Part shown: positions 27,066 through 35,196 of the stretch, piece after piece
Layout: each line of letters begins with the position of its first letter
How positions within the stretch are numbered: the stretch's first letter is position 1
NCBI GenBank assembly: GCA_027660625.1
Contig: JAQDNC010000003.1
Location: 110,886 to 174,885 of the forward strand
Length of the DNA stretch: 64,000 bases
Direction of reading: 5' to 3'
Source of the DNA: Coriobacteriaceae bacterium AM100-PB1-1D-6A
GTDB taxonomy: Bacteria; Actinomycetota; Coriobacteriia; Coriobacteriales; Coriobacteriaceae
Program-made: the position numbers and the translations under genes
The notes under the pieces: model-generated
The model's database searches: none
What the model saw: only the letters and a program-made list of their open reading frames with translations
What the model was told of the DNA's origin: nothing

Positions 27066-27968
27066 TTACTTTTTATCGGCGGTCAAGGGGAGCTTTTCCG
27101 CCGACACATCCAGGCCATAGCGATAGCTGATGGCATCGACAGGACAGGCCCCGATGCACTTTCCGCACCGGATACATTCGGCATGATTGGGCGCGCGGAC
27201 CACATCAACGTCCATCTGACAAACCTTTGAGCACTTGCCGCACGAGACACATTTGCATGCATCGACCCGGATCCCCAGTAGGGATACCTTATTCATGAGC
27301 GCATAGAATGCGCCGAGTGGACAAATCCATTTGCAGAAGGGGCGGTAGAACAAAACGCTCAGCACTACCACGGCAATGAGAACGGCAAGTTTCCAAGTAA
27401 AGAGATGTCCCAACGCAGATCGAATGCCGGCATTGGCAATGGCCAGCGGAATGGCGCCCTCGAGCACGCCCTGCGGACAGATGTACTTACAAAAGAACGG
27501 GTCGCCCATGCCCACGTCGTTAACCACCAAGACGGGCAGCAGCACCACGGCAAACAGCAGCACGACGTACTTGATGTACGTGAGCGGCTTGAGCTTTTTC
27601 GTGGAGAACTTTTTGCCGGGAATCTTATGAAGCAGCTCCTGCAGCCAGCCAAACGGGCACAGAAAGCCGCATACAAAGCGTCCCAGCAGCACGCCGAGCA
27701 AAATGAGCGTACCGGTGACGTAGTAAGAAAAGTTGAACTTGGATGAACCTACCACCGACTGGAACGACCCGATGGGGCACGCACCCGATGCCGCGGGGCA
27801 CGAATAGCAATTAAGTCCAGGTACGCAGACTGTTTTTCCCGCGCCTTGATAGATGCTTCCTTTGGCAAAGTTTGGCAGGTGAATATTGGTGACCAGCGTC
27901 GCCGCCGCCTGAATGAATCCGCGAAATCGGGCCAAAACATGCGACGCAGTGTTTTCTCTTTTATCCAA
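27066..27968 (-). CDS. Membrane 4Fe-4S protein (NapH/CcdA-substitute type)
   Basis: About 300 residues with five hydrophobic helices and many cysteines. The N-terminal part has CVPGLNCYSCPAASGACPIG, the helices carry paired CxxxC motifs facing the cytoplasm (FVCGFLCPFGW, FFCKYICPQG, PFCKWICPLG), and the C-terminus holds two 4Fe-4S ferredoxin motifs (CKCVSCGKCSKVC, CIRCGKCIGACP). This matches NapH-like quinol or ferredoxin electron carriers. The likely start is TTG 27968, which overlaps the stop of the small upstream gene by 8 bp; no ATG or GTG fits. Confidence 0.87.
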   Translation of the reverse strand: MDKRENTASHVLARFRGFIQAAATLVTNIHLPNFAKGSIYQGAGKTVCVPGLNCYSCPAASGACPIGSFQSVVGSSKFNFSYYVTGTLILLGVLLGRFVCGFLCPFGWLQELLHKIPGKKFSTKKLKPLTYIKYVVLLFAVVLLPVLVVNDVGMGDPFFCKYICPQGVLEGAIPLAIANAGIRSALGHLFTWKLAVLIAVVVLSVLFYRPFCKWICPLGAFYALMNKVSLLGIRVDACKCVSCGKCSKVCQMDVDVVRAPNHAECIRCGKCIGACPVDAISYRYGLDVSAEKLPLTADKK

Positions 27969-28107
27969 TTCCGATACACTCCAAGCACAGCCTAATCGCT
28001 TTGGCCAGCACGGCATCCGCCTCGCCACGCATAACACCAAAGCACACCATGGCAATTCCGACGATCAACAAAGCGACCTGTACCATGGGTTTTACCGCTT
28101 TGAACAA
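27961..28107 (-). CDS. CD1871A-like small CxxC membrane protein
   Basis: A 48-residue protein, MFKAVKPMVQVALLIVGIAM then VCFGVMRGEADAVLAKAIRL and CLECIGIG. One hydrophobic helix (residues 8-25) is followed by a conserved RGE segment and ends in CLECIGIG, the pattern of the short CD1871A family. A TTG start eight bases after AAAGGAG is used; a GTG three codons earlier is too close to the ribosome site. The stop overlaps the next gene, so translation is coupled. Function is unknown, but its constant company with NapH-like and TlpA-like genes suggests a part in membrane redox transfer. Confidence 0.75.
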   Translation of the reverse strand: MFKAVKPMVQVALLIVGIAMVCFGVMRGEADAVLAKAIRLCLECIGIG

Positions 28108-28197
28108 CTCGACCACTCCTTTCGTTACGCGACCATTGGACCATATCGACTATAAAATCCGTGTTAAGCGCGATTTGGAATGTGCAAGGAGACTGTT

Positions 28198-28872
28198 ATG
28201 CGTATTTTGATCGTCGAGGACGAGCAGGCGCTGTGTGACGCAATCGCGCGCAGCTTGCAAAACTTGGCGTACAGCGTCGATTGCTGTCACGACGGACAGG
28301 AGGCGCTCGACCTACTGGACGTTGAGGCCTTCGACCTCGTGATACTCGACCTCAACCTTCCCCATGTCGACGGCATGACCGTACTCAGGGAACTTAGGAA
28401 AACTGACTGCGAGACCAAAGTGCTGATTCTGTCCGCACGTGGCGAAGTATCCGATAAAGTCGCCGGACTCGATGCCGGCGCCAACGATTACCTCACCAAG
28501 CCGTTTCATCTGGACGAGCTTGCGGCAAGGATCCGCAGCCTCACCCTCAGACGCTTCGCACAAAGCGACATAGTATTAACCTGCGGAAAGCTCAGCTTTG
28601 ACACCAAGGCGCGCATCGCTTCCGTGGACAGCGAGGCTTTATCTCTTACGCGCAAGGAAACGGGAATCTTGGAATACCTGATGCTTAATCAGGGGCGTCC
28701 GGTAAGTCAAGAGGAGCTTATCGAGCACGTTTGGGATAGCAGCGTGAACAGCTTTAGCAACGCAACCCGCGTTCACATCTCGTCACTCCGCAAAAAGCTA
28801 CGCAGCGCTTTGGGATACGACCCGATTCGCAATCGGATTGGAGAGGGCTACGTTATGGAGGATGGCGAATGA
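28198..28872 (+). CDS. OmpR-family response regulator
   Basis: 224 residues: receiver domain with acidic pair (VEDEQ), phospho-Asp in LVILDLNLP (about residue 51), Thr/Ser switch in LSARGE and Lys in LTKPFHLDEL, then a winged-helix DNA-binding domain (SLTRKETGILEYLMLNQG ... VHISSLRKKLRS). ATG 28198 follows AAGGAG by six bases. Its stop overlaps the start of the kinase gene (ATGA). It is divergent from the CD1871A/4Fe-4S/TlpA operon with only ~90 bp between, so it may control that operon. Confidence 0.95.
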   Translation: MRILIVEDEQALCDAIARSLQNLAYSVDCCHDGQEALDLLDVEAFDLVILDLNLPHVDGMTVLRELRKTDCETKVLILSARGEVSDKVAGLDAGANDYLTKPFHLDELAARIRSLTLRRFAQSDIVLTCGKLSFDTKARIASVDSEALSLTRKETGILEYLMLNQGRPVSQEELIEHVWDSSVNSFSNATRVHISSLRKKLRSALGYDPIRNRIGEGYVMEDGE

Positions 28873-30020
28873 AAAGGCTTTCGCTGCAATGGCGCATAAC
28901 GATTATGACGGCACTGCTGACGTGTGCGGCGTGCGTGCTGACGAACTGCCTGGTCGGCTATACGGGCATGCGCTACATGGATGCCATCGGCAGTGACATC
29001 TCGGCCTTTAACGCAACCGGCGAAGATTCGCCCCAGGCGTTCGACCCAACGAAAGCGGGCCTCTATGACAAGGTCACGATCGTCGTAAACGACGCACAGG
29101 AGTCTTTTGGCACGACAGCCTGGTACATCACGGCTGGAGTCACACTCCTTGGCGGCGCGCTGGCATACTTTGTGAGCGGCCGTGCACTCAAACCGCTACG
29201 GGCTTTTGCAGCCCAGGTTGAGCGTGTGCAGCCTGACAACCTAAGCGAAATCAGACTCAATGAAGATGTGCCCACCGAGCTACAACGATGCAGCGCTTCT
29301 TTCAACGACATGATCGCTCGTCTTGGCGAAGGGTTCTCTGCACAGCGTCAGTTTACCGGCAACGCCGCACACGAGCTGCGCACCCCGCTCGCCCTTATGC
29401 AGGCACAGATTGAACTATTCATCTCCGAGCACTCCGGCTTGCAACCCGAAACAGCCGAGCTGCTCGGCCTGCTACAAGAACAAACCGAGCGGATGTCGCG
29501 GATGACCAAGGTATTGCTCGAGATGAGCGAGCTCCGCAGCGTTCCTTGCGAGGACGATGTTGAACTTGGCCCCTTGTCCGAAGAGGTCCTCACCGACCTT
29601 GCACCACTTGCCGAAAATAAAGGCATAGCCCTCAATTGTGCTGGAGACGCTTTAGTAATCGGGAGCGACACGCTCCTCTATCGGCTGGTGTTTAATCTGG
29701 TCGAAAACGCCATCCGTTACGGCCGCTCCGGCTCGACTGCCAGCGTCTCCATCAGCGACAGCGACAGCCACGTGCTCCTACGAGTCAAAGATGAGGGCCC
29801 GGGAATACCCAAGAAGTACCGAGAGAGCATCTTCCAGCCGTTCTTTCGTCTAGACAAATCCCGCAGCAGGGCATACGGCGGCGCAGGACTCGGACTAGCG
29901 CTCGTTTGGGAGATTGTGGCGCTTCACGGTGGCACGGTAGAGGTCGAAGCAAGTTCCGAGAACGGAACCACCATGCTCGTAAGCCTTCCAAAACGATCTG
30001 CAGCGTTAACCGAACAGTAA
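28869..30020 (+). CDS. Sensor histidine kinase (EnvZ/QseC-like)
   Basis: A 383-residue kinase with two transmembrane helices (about 10-30 and 92-110), a short extracellular loop of ~60 residues, a HAMP-like linker, HisKA with FTGNAAHELRTPLALMQ, and a HATPase domain (NLVENAIRYG, KDEGPGIP, GGAGLGLALVWEIVALHGG). It should phosphorylate the regulator encoded just upstream, with which it overlaps by four bases. The loop is too short for a solute-binding domain, so the signal is probably membrane-linked or carried by a partner protein. Confidence 0.95.
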   Translation: MKRLSLQWRITIMTALLTCAACVLTNCLVGYTGMRYMDAIGSDISAFNATGEDSPQAFDPTKAGLYDKVTIVVNDAQESFGTTAWYITAGVTLLGGALAYFVSGRALKPLRAFAAQVERVQPDNLSEIRLNEDVPTELQRCSASFNDMIARLGEGFSAQRQFTGNAAHELRTPLALMQAQIELFISEHSGLQPETAELLGLLQEQTERMSRMTKVLLEMSELRSVPCEDDVELGPLSEEVLTDLAPLAENKGIALNCAGDALVIGSDTLLYRLVFNLVENAIRYGRSGSTASVSISDSDSHVLLRVKDEGPGIPKKYRESIFQPFFRLDKSRSRAYGGAGLGLALVWEIVALHGGTVEVEASSENGTTMLVSLPKRSAALTEQ

Positions 30021-30188
30021 AACTAGAACGAGGCCCAGTGGGTCCCGCCCTTACAAAACCCGAAGGCTTTCCATGTGTCTGTACTATGAGCCGTTGGGGA
30101 ACCAGATGTCAACCAGCATGCCGAGCTCAGTCACCTCATCCTAGGGAAAGGAGCAAAGGGGCGTCACTGCTTTTGACGGTGCTCTTAG

Positions 30189-30953
30189 CTACAGTAGACC
30201 TTCCACGAAAGGTTTGAGCTTGTCGAGCATCGCGTCGCTTCTGATGACTGTACCTAAATCGAGGTGCTCACTCTTCTCCTTCGTAATCGTCTGAGTGATT
30301 ACGCCCATGAACAGCAGCCTGGAGCCGATGGCAATTCCGTCGGTCGTGGGATAGCTGCCCTGGTTGAGGATGAAGGCGGGACTGCCGCTGGAGCCCTCGA
30401 ATACAGATGCGTCAACGAGGAACTCGCGCTTACCCTTGTAGTCGTTCCAAGCGGGCGTGGAAGTCCAGCCTTGCCTGATGAGGGGGGTCTTGTTGTAGTC
30501 GTCATAGAGCCCGCTGGGGTATCCGATAAAGGTGATTTGCTCGAGCGCCGCCAAATTGTCCAGCACACTCTTCTTCGGGATGAGTCCAGAGTCGATGGAT
30601 CGGTAGAAGGGCCTCTTCCCGTTTTCTTCAAGCATGCTGAGAACAGGGGCCACCGGCATCGCAACCAAGTCGAGCTCTCCGAGCTTCTTCCCCTCGATGA
30701 ATGACTTGTCGAAGTTCACGCTGATGGTCTCGCGTGACGGGGCGTCACCTTCGGCTAGATTGATGACGAAGCGACCCTGAATCACATCCTTGAGGACATG
30801 GTGGTTGGTAATGAGCAGGGGCACTTTTCGCCCGTCTTCAAGGTCATAGGAAAAGAAGAATCCTGTACCCGAGACGCCCGTGCCTTCGGTAGTAATGCCC
30901 ACGATGGGGACCGTGGTAAAGAGCAGCTGCGTGCTCGTATCATTAATGTTCAT
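30189..30953 (-). CDS. Trypsin-like serine protease domain protein
   Basis: A 254-residue chymotrypsin-fold protein with no signal peptide. The catalytic His is in LLITNHHVL, the Asp in GELDLVAM, and the Ser in FEGSSGSPAF. The domain fills the whole chain, with no PDZ domain, unlike HtrA. It appears cytoplasmic. The gene overlaps the preceding membrane-protein gene by 11 bp, and AAGGAG inside that gene precedes ATG 30953. A cytoplasmic trypsin-like domain coupled to a membrane protein is a layout seen in bacterial conflict systems; that role is inference. Confidence 0.82.
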   Translation of the reverse strand: MNINDTSTQLLFTTVPIVGITTEGTGVSGTGFFFSYDLEDGRKVPLLITNHHVLKDVIQGRFVINLAEGDAPSRETISVNFDKSFIEGKKLGELDLVAMPVAPVLSMLEENGKRPFYRSIDSGLIPKKSVLDNLAALEQITFIGYPSGLYDDYNKTPLIRQGWTSTPAWNDYKGKREFLVDASVFEGSSGSPAFILNQGSYPTTDGIAIGSRLLFMGVITQTITKEKSEHLDLGTVIRSDAMLDKLKPFVEGLL

Positions 30954-31485
30954 CGGTCTTGGTCTCCTTGTCATCGGGATCCGCCAGGTGTTCTAGGACG
31001 CGCTCGGCCAGATCAGATTTGCCCTGCTTCTCTTCTTTTCGGATAAAGATAAAAGCGACAAAGAGTCCTACTGCGCCACACGGTGCTACGCAGAGCATCA
31101 AGATACCGGGCAAAGATGCGAGATTGACAGATGACGACAAACCCCCGAGAAACCAGCCCAGGAACGTTGTCGCAAGACCTAAAAGGATGTCAGGTTTGTA
31201 GGAAGGGCGCTCCTGCTTGGCCTGAAGGAGCATCTCCCTTGCTTTTCTCAGGTCGCTGTCGCGCTGTCCGACGTATGATTCCTGCAGGTATTCATTGGGG
31301 ATGCGAACCTCGTGGTCCTGGCGCACGGCGACGTGCTCCCGGTCATTTATGAGGTGGATGCCGTTACTTGCCTCTCCAACGCTAGCATTGTCGCCCATGT
31401 GCTCGAATACGCTGTCGAGGTCAGCCCACCTGACTCTATGGGCAAGCGCCTGGTCTTGTGGTGGGTTCTCTTGACCTTTCTCCAC
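30943..31485 (-). CDS. Hypothetical membrane protein coupled to a trypsin-like protease
   Basis: A 180-residue protein I cannot assign. The first ~95 residues are hydrophilic and probably cytoplasmic (ADLDSVFEHMGDNASVGE ... EYLQESYVGQRDSDLRKAREM). Two helices follow (about 103-120, 128-150; ILLGLATTFLGWFLGG, GILMLCVAPCGAVGLFVAFIF), then a charged tail. It starts at GTG 31485 with AAGGAG five bases upstream and overlaps the protease gene by 11 bp. It could anchor, sense for or be cleaved by the protease. Nothing in the N-terminal part matches a domain I know. Confidence 0.65.
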   Translation of the reverse strand: MEKGQENPPQDQALAHRVRWADLDSVFEHMGDNASVGEASNGIHLINDREHVAVRQDHEVRIPNEYLQESYVGQRDSDLRKAREMLLQAKQERPSYKPDILLGLATTFLGWFLGGLSSSVNLASLPGILMLCVAPCGAVGLFVAFIFIRKEEKQGKSDLAERVLEHLADPDDKETKTDEH

Positions 31486-31780
31486 CAGATCTCCTTAGAA
31501 CAAGGTCCTAGCGTCTTGCGGAAGTTTATGGTCACAGCAGAGACACCATGGTTCAACCAATATATCGATGGATAGATTATACCGTGCGGCTGATATGGCG
31601 ACCAAGGGATGCTGCCGGCACGGCTGTGGGGTGCTAGTGACTTGCAGATTGCTGGCGACAGGCTACTAATAGCGGCATGGCTTTGCTGTTGGCTCACTCC
31701 GCCGCCCGCCTCACGGCGCCGGGGGTTTCTCGGCGCAGTGAGGCGGCATCGGTTGTTCTAGCTGTTCTGTGCCAATAGGT
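31486..31780. other. Intergenic stretch with one long hairpin
   Basis: No gene is seen here. CCGCCTCAC (31706-31714) and GTGAGGCGG (31738-31746), with inner GGCGCCG/CGGCGC, form a strong hairpin just outside the end of the IS481 remnant. The rest has no repeat or promoter I can support. Confidence 0.6.
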
Positions 31781-32104
31781 TGTTTACACCCGGGTAGTGA
31801 CAAATAGGGAGGGCTCCCACATGCTGTGAGTTGTCTAGACGAACAGCAGAGGAGCCCTCCCATGGAGCAACATCCTAACGCAAGGCTCACCCCGAGGGGG
31901 CGCGAGACGCTCGTCTCGCGCATAGAGTCCGGCCTCGGCGTCGCCGAGACCGCGCGTCAGATGGGCGTCAGCCGCCAGACGGCGAGCAAGTGGCTGCGCC
32001 GCAGCAGGTCCGGAGAGCCCATGTCCGACCGCAGTAGCCGCCCGCGCAGGCTCGCGAGGTCCACGCCGCGCGAGATCGAGAACCGGGTCCGCGAGGCGCG
32101 CTCG
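31781..32104 (+). mobile_element. IS481-family insertion sequence, left-end remnant
   Basis: The left terminal repeat begins TGTTTACACCCGGGTAGTGA at 31781, close to the TGTTGACACCC-type ends of IS481 elements, followed 80 bp later by the transposase start. Homology stops near 32104, so the catalytic part and right end are missing. The break abuts the terminator of the convergent PadR operon. Confidence 0.75.
31862..32104 (+). pseudogene. Truncated IS481-family transposase (N-terminal HTH only)
   Basis: About 81 residues remain: PRGRETLVSRIESGLG then VAETARQMGVSRQTASKWLRR is the N-terminal helix-turn-helix of IS481 transposases, continuing to STPREIENRVREAR. After that the frame runs into unrelated GC-rich sequence. 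No DDE residues are present. GAGGAG precedes ATG 31862. Confidence 0.8.
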
Positions 32105-32149
32105 TCACTGCCGCTCGCCCCGCCCGGGCTGGCGCCGGGCGCGCTATGC

Positions 32150-32431
32150 TTAGGGAGCGGTGGGCGCCTCCGGAGCAGCAGGGGACTCGGACGCGGTGAT
32201 GCCGGAGGTGTCGATCTCGCCCAGATTGGCGAGCTGCTCGATGAGGGGGAGGCCCATCGGGTCGTCCACCTCGACGCCGCCGAGCACGATGGTGCTGTCG
32301 CGCGTGTCGATTTGGGTTGTGAACACGGCCGGGTCGAAGCCCGAAGCGATAAAGCCAATGCCCGCGAGGACAACACCCGCGGCAACGAGCCCGCCCGCCA
32401 CGGCGAGGTAGATCTTCTTCGCGCTGGTCAT
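32150..32431 (-). CDS. Small exported or membrane protein in the PadR-DUF1700 operon
   Basis: A 93-residue protein with an N-terminal hydrophobic helix (IYLAVAGGLVAAGVVLAGIG) and a mostly acidic remainder ending SESPAAPEAPTAP. In comparable operons the third gene encodes a DUF4097 adhesin-like beta-repeat protein. The segment STIVLGGVEVDDP could be the start of such a domain, so this may be a C-terminally shortened form next to the IS remnant. AAAGGAG eight bases upstream sets ATG 32431. A GC-rich hairpin follows its stop. Confidence 0.6.
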   Translation of the reverse strand: MTSAKKIYLAVAGGLVAAGVVLAGIGFIASGFDPAVFTTQIDTRDSTIVLGGVEVDDPMGLPLIEQLANLGEIDTSGITASESPAAPEAPTAP

Positions 32432-32446
32432 GGTACTCACTCCTTT

Positions 32447-33070
32447 CTACGCCGCGAGATGCGCGGCAGCGCCGCCCTTCTCGCCCTTGCCCTTCCAGAA
32501 GGGCGAGGCGGCCTTCCTCGCCCAGAGCGCCGAAAGGCGCGCAATTTGTTTTGCGGCGGCCCAAGCGCCAGCACCAACGAAGAGCGCCACGCCGACGAGG
32601 CCGAGCCCCACGCCCGCCGAGGCGAGGGCGTACGGGAAGTGGCCGATGGTGACGCCGCTTACGGCAAGCAGGAGCTCAACTACGCCCACGCCCCCGAGTG
32701 CCGCCGCGACGATCCACACGCAGAGTGCCAGCAGCCAGATGCAGATATAGACCGTGACGGCCACGGCGGCGAAGGCGGCGAGCAGTGGCACCCACACCGG
32801 GGAGCCCACGATGGTCAGCACCCACAGCAGCGTGGTGCTGCGCCGGCGCGTCCTCGCGATCGCGCGCGGCACGGCGGGCAGGTCGTCGAGCGTGGCCTCC
32901 GCCACCTCGCCGGGTGTGCCCATGGCGGCCACGGCCTCCTCCTCGCTCATACCGTCCTCCATGCGGTCGGCGATGGCCTCCGCATAGAACGCCTTGGTCT
33001 CCTCCACCTGCTCGGCCGGCAGGCAGGCGAGCAGCTCGCCCAACCGGCCCAGAAACTCATCGCGCGTCAT
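32447..33070 (-). CDS. DUF1700 (HAAS-domain) membrane protein
   Basis: 207 residues. The first ~60 (MTRDEFLGRLGELLACLP ... GMSEEEAVAAMGTP) form the alpha-helical HAAS domain typical of DUF1700 proteins. Four hydrophobic helices follow between about 88 and 185. Such proteins are co-encoded with PadR regulators and are thought to take part in envelope signalling. Its start overlaps the PadR gene stop by 14 bp, with GAGGGGG upstream. The tail is basic and Gly-rich. Confidence 0.85.
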   Translation of the reverse strand: MTRDEFLGRLGELLACLPAEQVEETKAFYAEAIADRMEDGMSEEEAVAAMGTPGEVAEATLDDLPAVPRAIARTRRRSTTLLWVLTIVGSPVWVPLLAAFAAVAVTVYICIWLLALCVWIVAAALGGVGVVELLLAVSGVTIGHFPYALASAGVGLGLVGVALFVGAGAWAAAKQIARLSALWARKAASPFWKGKGEKGGAAAHLAA

Positions 33071-33377
33071 GGTGCGCCCCCTCAACGTATGCGTAAATCT
33101 CCCGTACGGACGGCCACTCGGCCAGGAACTCCTCGATGCGTGCTCGCCCGTCGTCCGTGATGCGGTAGTACCGGCGCAGCCGCCCGTTGTGCTCGGCGGA
33201 GCGCGCCGTGATGCACCCGGCTTTCTCCAGGCGCTTGAGCAGCGGGTAGAGCGTCGACTCCGTGAGCCCCATGCTCGCCGGTACGTCCTTCACGATCTGG
33301 TAGCCGTAGGACTCCTCGCCGGAGACGGCCGCGAGCACGCAGGCCTCCAGGAAGCCGCGCTTCATCTGTGCCTCCAT
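33057..33377 (-). CDS. PadR-family transcriptional regulator
   Basis: A 106-residue winged-helix regulator (MKRGFLEACVLAAVSGEESYGYQI, LTESTLYPLLKRLEKAGCI, LRRYYRITDDG). This is the short PadR-s2 type without a long C-terminal domain. Start 33377 is set by GAGGAGG seven bases upstream. It leads a three-gene operon with a DUF1700 protein and a small membrane protein; PadR proteins of this context usually repress their own operon. Confidence 0.93.
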   Translation of the reverse strand: MEAQMKRGFLEACVLAAVSGEESYGYQIVKDVPASMGLTESTLYPLLKRLEKAGCITARSAEHNGRLRRYYRITDDGRARIEEFLAEWPSVREIYAYVEGAHHDAR

Positions 33378-33398
33378 CCGCACACCTCCTCTCGTCAT

Positions 33399-33428
33399 AT
33401 ACTATGCTATACACACTATACGATGCAA
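33399..33428 (-). promoter_or_regulatory. Promoter of the PadR operon with repeated GTATAG sites
   Basis: On the minus strand TTGCAT (33423-33428), an 18-bp spacer and TAGTAT (33399-33404) make a sigma-A-type promoter. The spacer holds two direct copies of GTATAG followed by ATAGTATATG, a plausible PadR binding region. Confidence 0.6.
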
Positions 33429-34034
33429 GGTATTAGACGTCAACTCTCATCGCGAAGATTCTCCGGCCCCTGCGCGCTGCGAACGTGATGTCGCGGGGCG
33501 GTTGGCATTATGCATGAAACGTCAAGTAACGCTCTTTTGATCCACTTCCACTCGGCCCCATTCGCCTTGTACAACGCCCCCTTTCAACCTTGGGTTCAAG
33601 AGAGCCGCTAGGCTGGACGTGCCGGACGGTAAAGTCCTGGACGCCATGGTGAACTTCTCCGATGCCATGGGGGTCATGGGTCTACGCCGATGGAGTCCCA
33701 CGTACGCGGCAGGGCTCGCCCGTCACCGCTGGTCGCCGGACGGTCCCCACGCCCCGCTCGCCAACGCGCAGGCGACAGCAGCAGTCCAGCGCTGGCTGGA
33801 GACGCCGGAATGCCCAGAAGATGCGTTTCCCATCGCTGCGGCAGAGCTTTTTGCAGGGGTGGCAGTTTTTCTATATCCCAAGGCCAGATAGGCTTCGGTA
33901 GCCACCTTGGAAGCATCGCCAATAGACTCTTCCTTTATACGTTCGGCATAATCGTAGGCGATACCCACAAATTCCAGTCCCGAGCAACAGGAGTACAATT
34001 GCTGCAATTGTTGCCAGCTGTTGGGAGATGGAAG
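33429..34034. other. Gene-poor stretch with possible decayed coding sequence
   Basis: No gene can be supported. A plus-strand frame at 33619-33891 (GTG start, no ribosome site) and minus-strand frames between 33723 and 34030 have coding-like codon use in parts. One minus-strand frame reads LATIAAIVLLLLGTGI, and another, shifted, reads YAERIKEESIGDASKVATEA. They might be pieces of one frameshifted small membrane gene, but I recognise no family. Confidence 0.4.
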
Positions 34035-35039
34035 ATGGACTGCGATGGCTACCCGCGCATTCCCATGCCGTTGATGTGCACCGCCTTTGTGCCGGGGCAG
34101 ATTGACGCTGCGGTTGCAGGCATTTCCGACCCCGATTCACGCACCATCGCCACGGCAGAAGCGCTGTACTTTCGCGGACAGGCCACGCTCGCTGCCAAGA
34201 CGGCGCGCCCCTATCTTGACGCCACCGATCCCGCACTGCGCTATTCCGCATGCCTTATCTGCGGATATGCCAGTCTGTCGCTCAACCGTATCGCCGACGC
34301 CCGCCGGTGCCTTGCTGGCATCCTCGATACGCCGGCCGACGAGGAATCGCCCGCCGTCCACGCCACGCATATCCTGTTCGCCTCGGCCGCGAGTGTCCTG
34401 CTGCACTTGCCTTCCCCGTATTCTGCTGAAGAGTTTTATCCACTTGCGGCGCATCTGCCCGAAGGCCTGCGCCTATTCGCCAGCTACGTGATGGCGCACG
34501 CCTTGTACCTGCGCGGCGATTACGGCCGCAGCCTGGGCATGGCGGAAAACGCCCTGATTATGAAACAGGGAAGCTATCCCATCTCGGAGCTGTTCCTGCA
34601 CCTGGCAGCTTCCATGGCATGCATGAGCCTCAAGGACATCGACGCCGCAAAAACGCACTGCGGAGCTGCTTGGAACGTTGCGCGCCCCGACGGCCTTGTC
34701 GAACTTATCGGCGAGCACCACGGCCTTTTGCAGGGGCTTATCGAGGCGTGTCTAAAAACGCAATACCCTGACGACTTCGCACGCATCATCGAGATTACGT
34801 ATCGATTCAGCTACGGCTGGCGGCGCATCCACAACCCCGATTCGGGCGAGGACGTGGCCGACGATCTAACGACCACGGAATTCACCATGGCCATGCTCGC
34901 CTGTCGCGGGTGGACCAACGCCGAAATCGCACGCCATATGGGAGTATCGCCGGGCACCGTCAAAAACCGCCTATCAGGAGTGTATGCCAAGCTTGGTATC
35001 GGAACTCGCGCCGAGCTGGTTGCCCACATGTTGCGCTAG
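34035..35039 (+). CDS. LuxR-family regulator with helical N-terminal domain
   Basis: A 334-residue regulator. The first ~260 residues are Ala-rich helical repeats (TPR-like), and the last 60 are a LuxR-type HTH (LTTTEFTMAMLACRGWTNAEIA then RHMGVSPGTVKNRLSGVYAKL). No receiver domain or membrane segment is present. GGGAG seven bases before ATG 34035 sets the start; longer frames upstream are low in quality. It is followed, 157 bp on, by the giant surface-protein gene on the same strand, which it may regulate, as is common for LuxR-type genes in Coriobacteriia. Confidence 0.88.
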   Translation: MDCDGYPRIPMPLMCTAFVPGQIDAAVAGISDPDSRTIATAEALYFRGQATLAAKTARPYLDATDPALRYSACLICGYASLSLNRIADARRCLAGILDTPADEESPAVHATHILFASAASVLLHLPSPYSAEEFYPLAAHLPEGLRLFASYVMAHALYLRGDYGRSLGMAENALIMKQGSYPISELFLHLAASMACMSLKDIDAAKTHCGAAWNVARPDGLVELIGEHHGLLQGLIEACLKTQYPDDFARIIEITYRFSYGWRRIHNPDSGEDVADDLTTTEFTMAMLACRGWTNAEIARHMGVSPGTVKNRLSGVYAKLGIGTRAELVAHMLR

Positions 35040-35196
35040 CGGCCAGACTGCCCGGCGTATCGAAAGCACTCCGGGGGCCTAGCGCTTTCGCGCGCTCAAA
35101 TTGGACATTTTGACCCTCGAACGGCACTACCGCCACGGGGCACCTTCTCGCAAAATTGGATTATTTCCACCGATACCTGCGGGATGGGAGCCAAAG

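Noticed and set aside
33580..33610. tRNA-like TTCAAG stretch
   Set aside because: GGGTTCAAGA resembles a T-loop, but no acceptor stem, anticodon arm or CCA fits around it. No tRNA or rRNA gene was found anywhere in the window.
33619..33891. 90-residue plus-strand open frame
   Set aside because: GTG start without ribosome site, no recognisable domain, and codon use turns poor after ~35 codons.
33723..34030. Minus-strand frames resembling a small membrane protein
   Set aside because: A plausible helix (LATIAAIVLLLLGTGI) and a plausible hydrophilic part lie in different frames. Without a family match a frameshifted gene cannot be told from chance.
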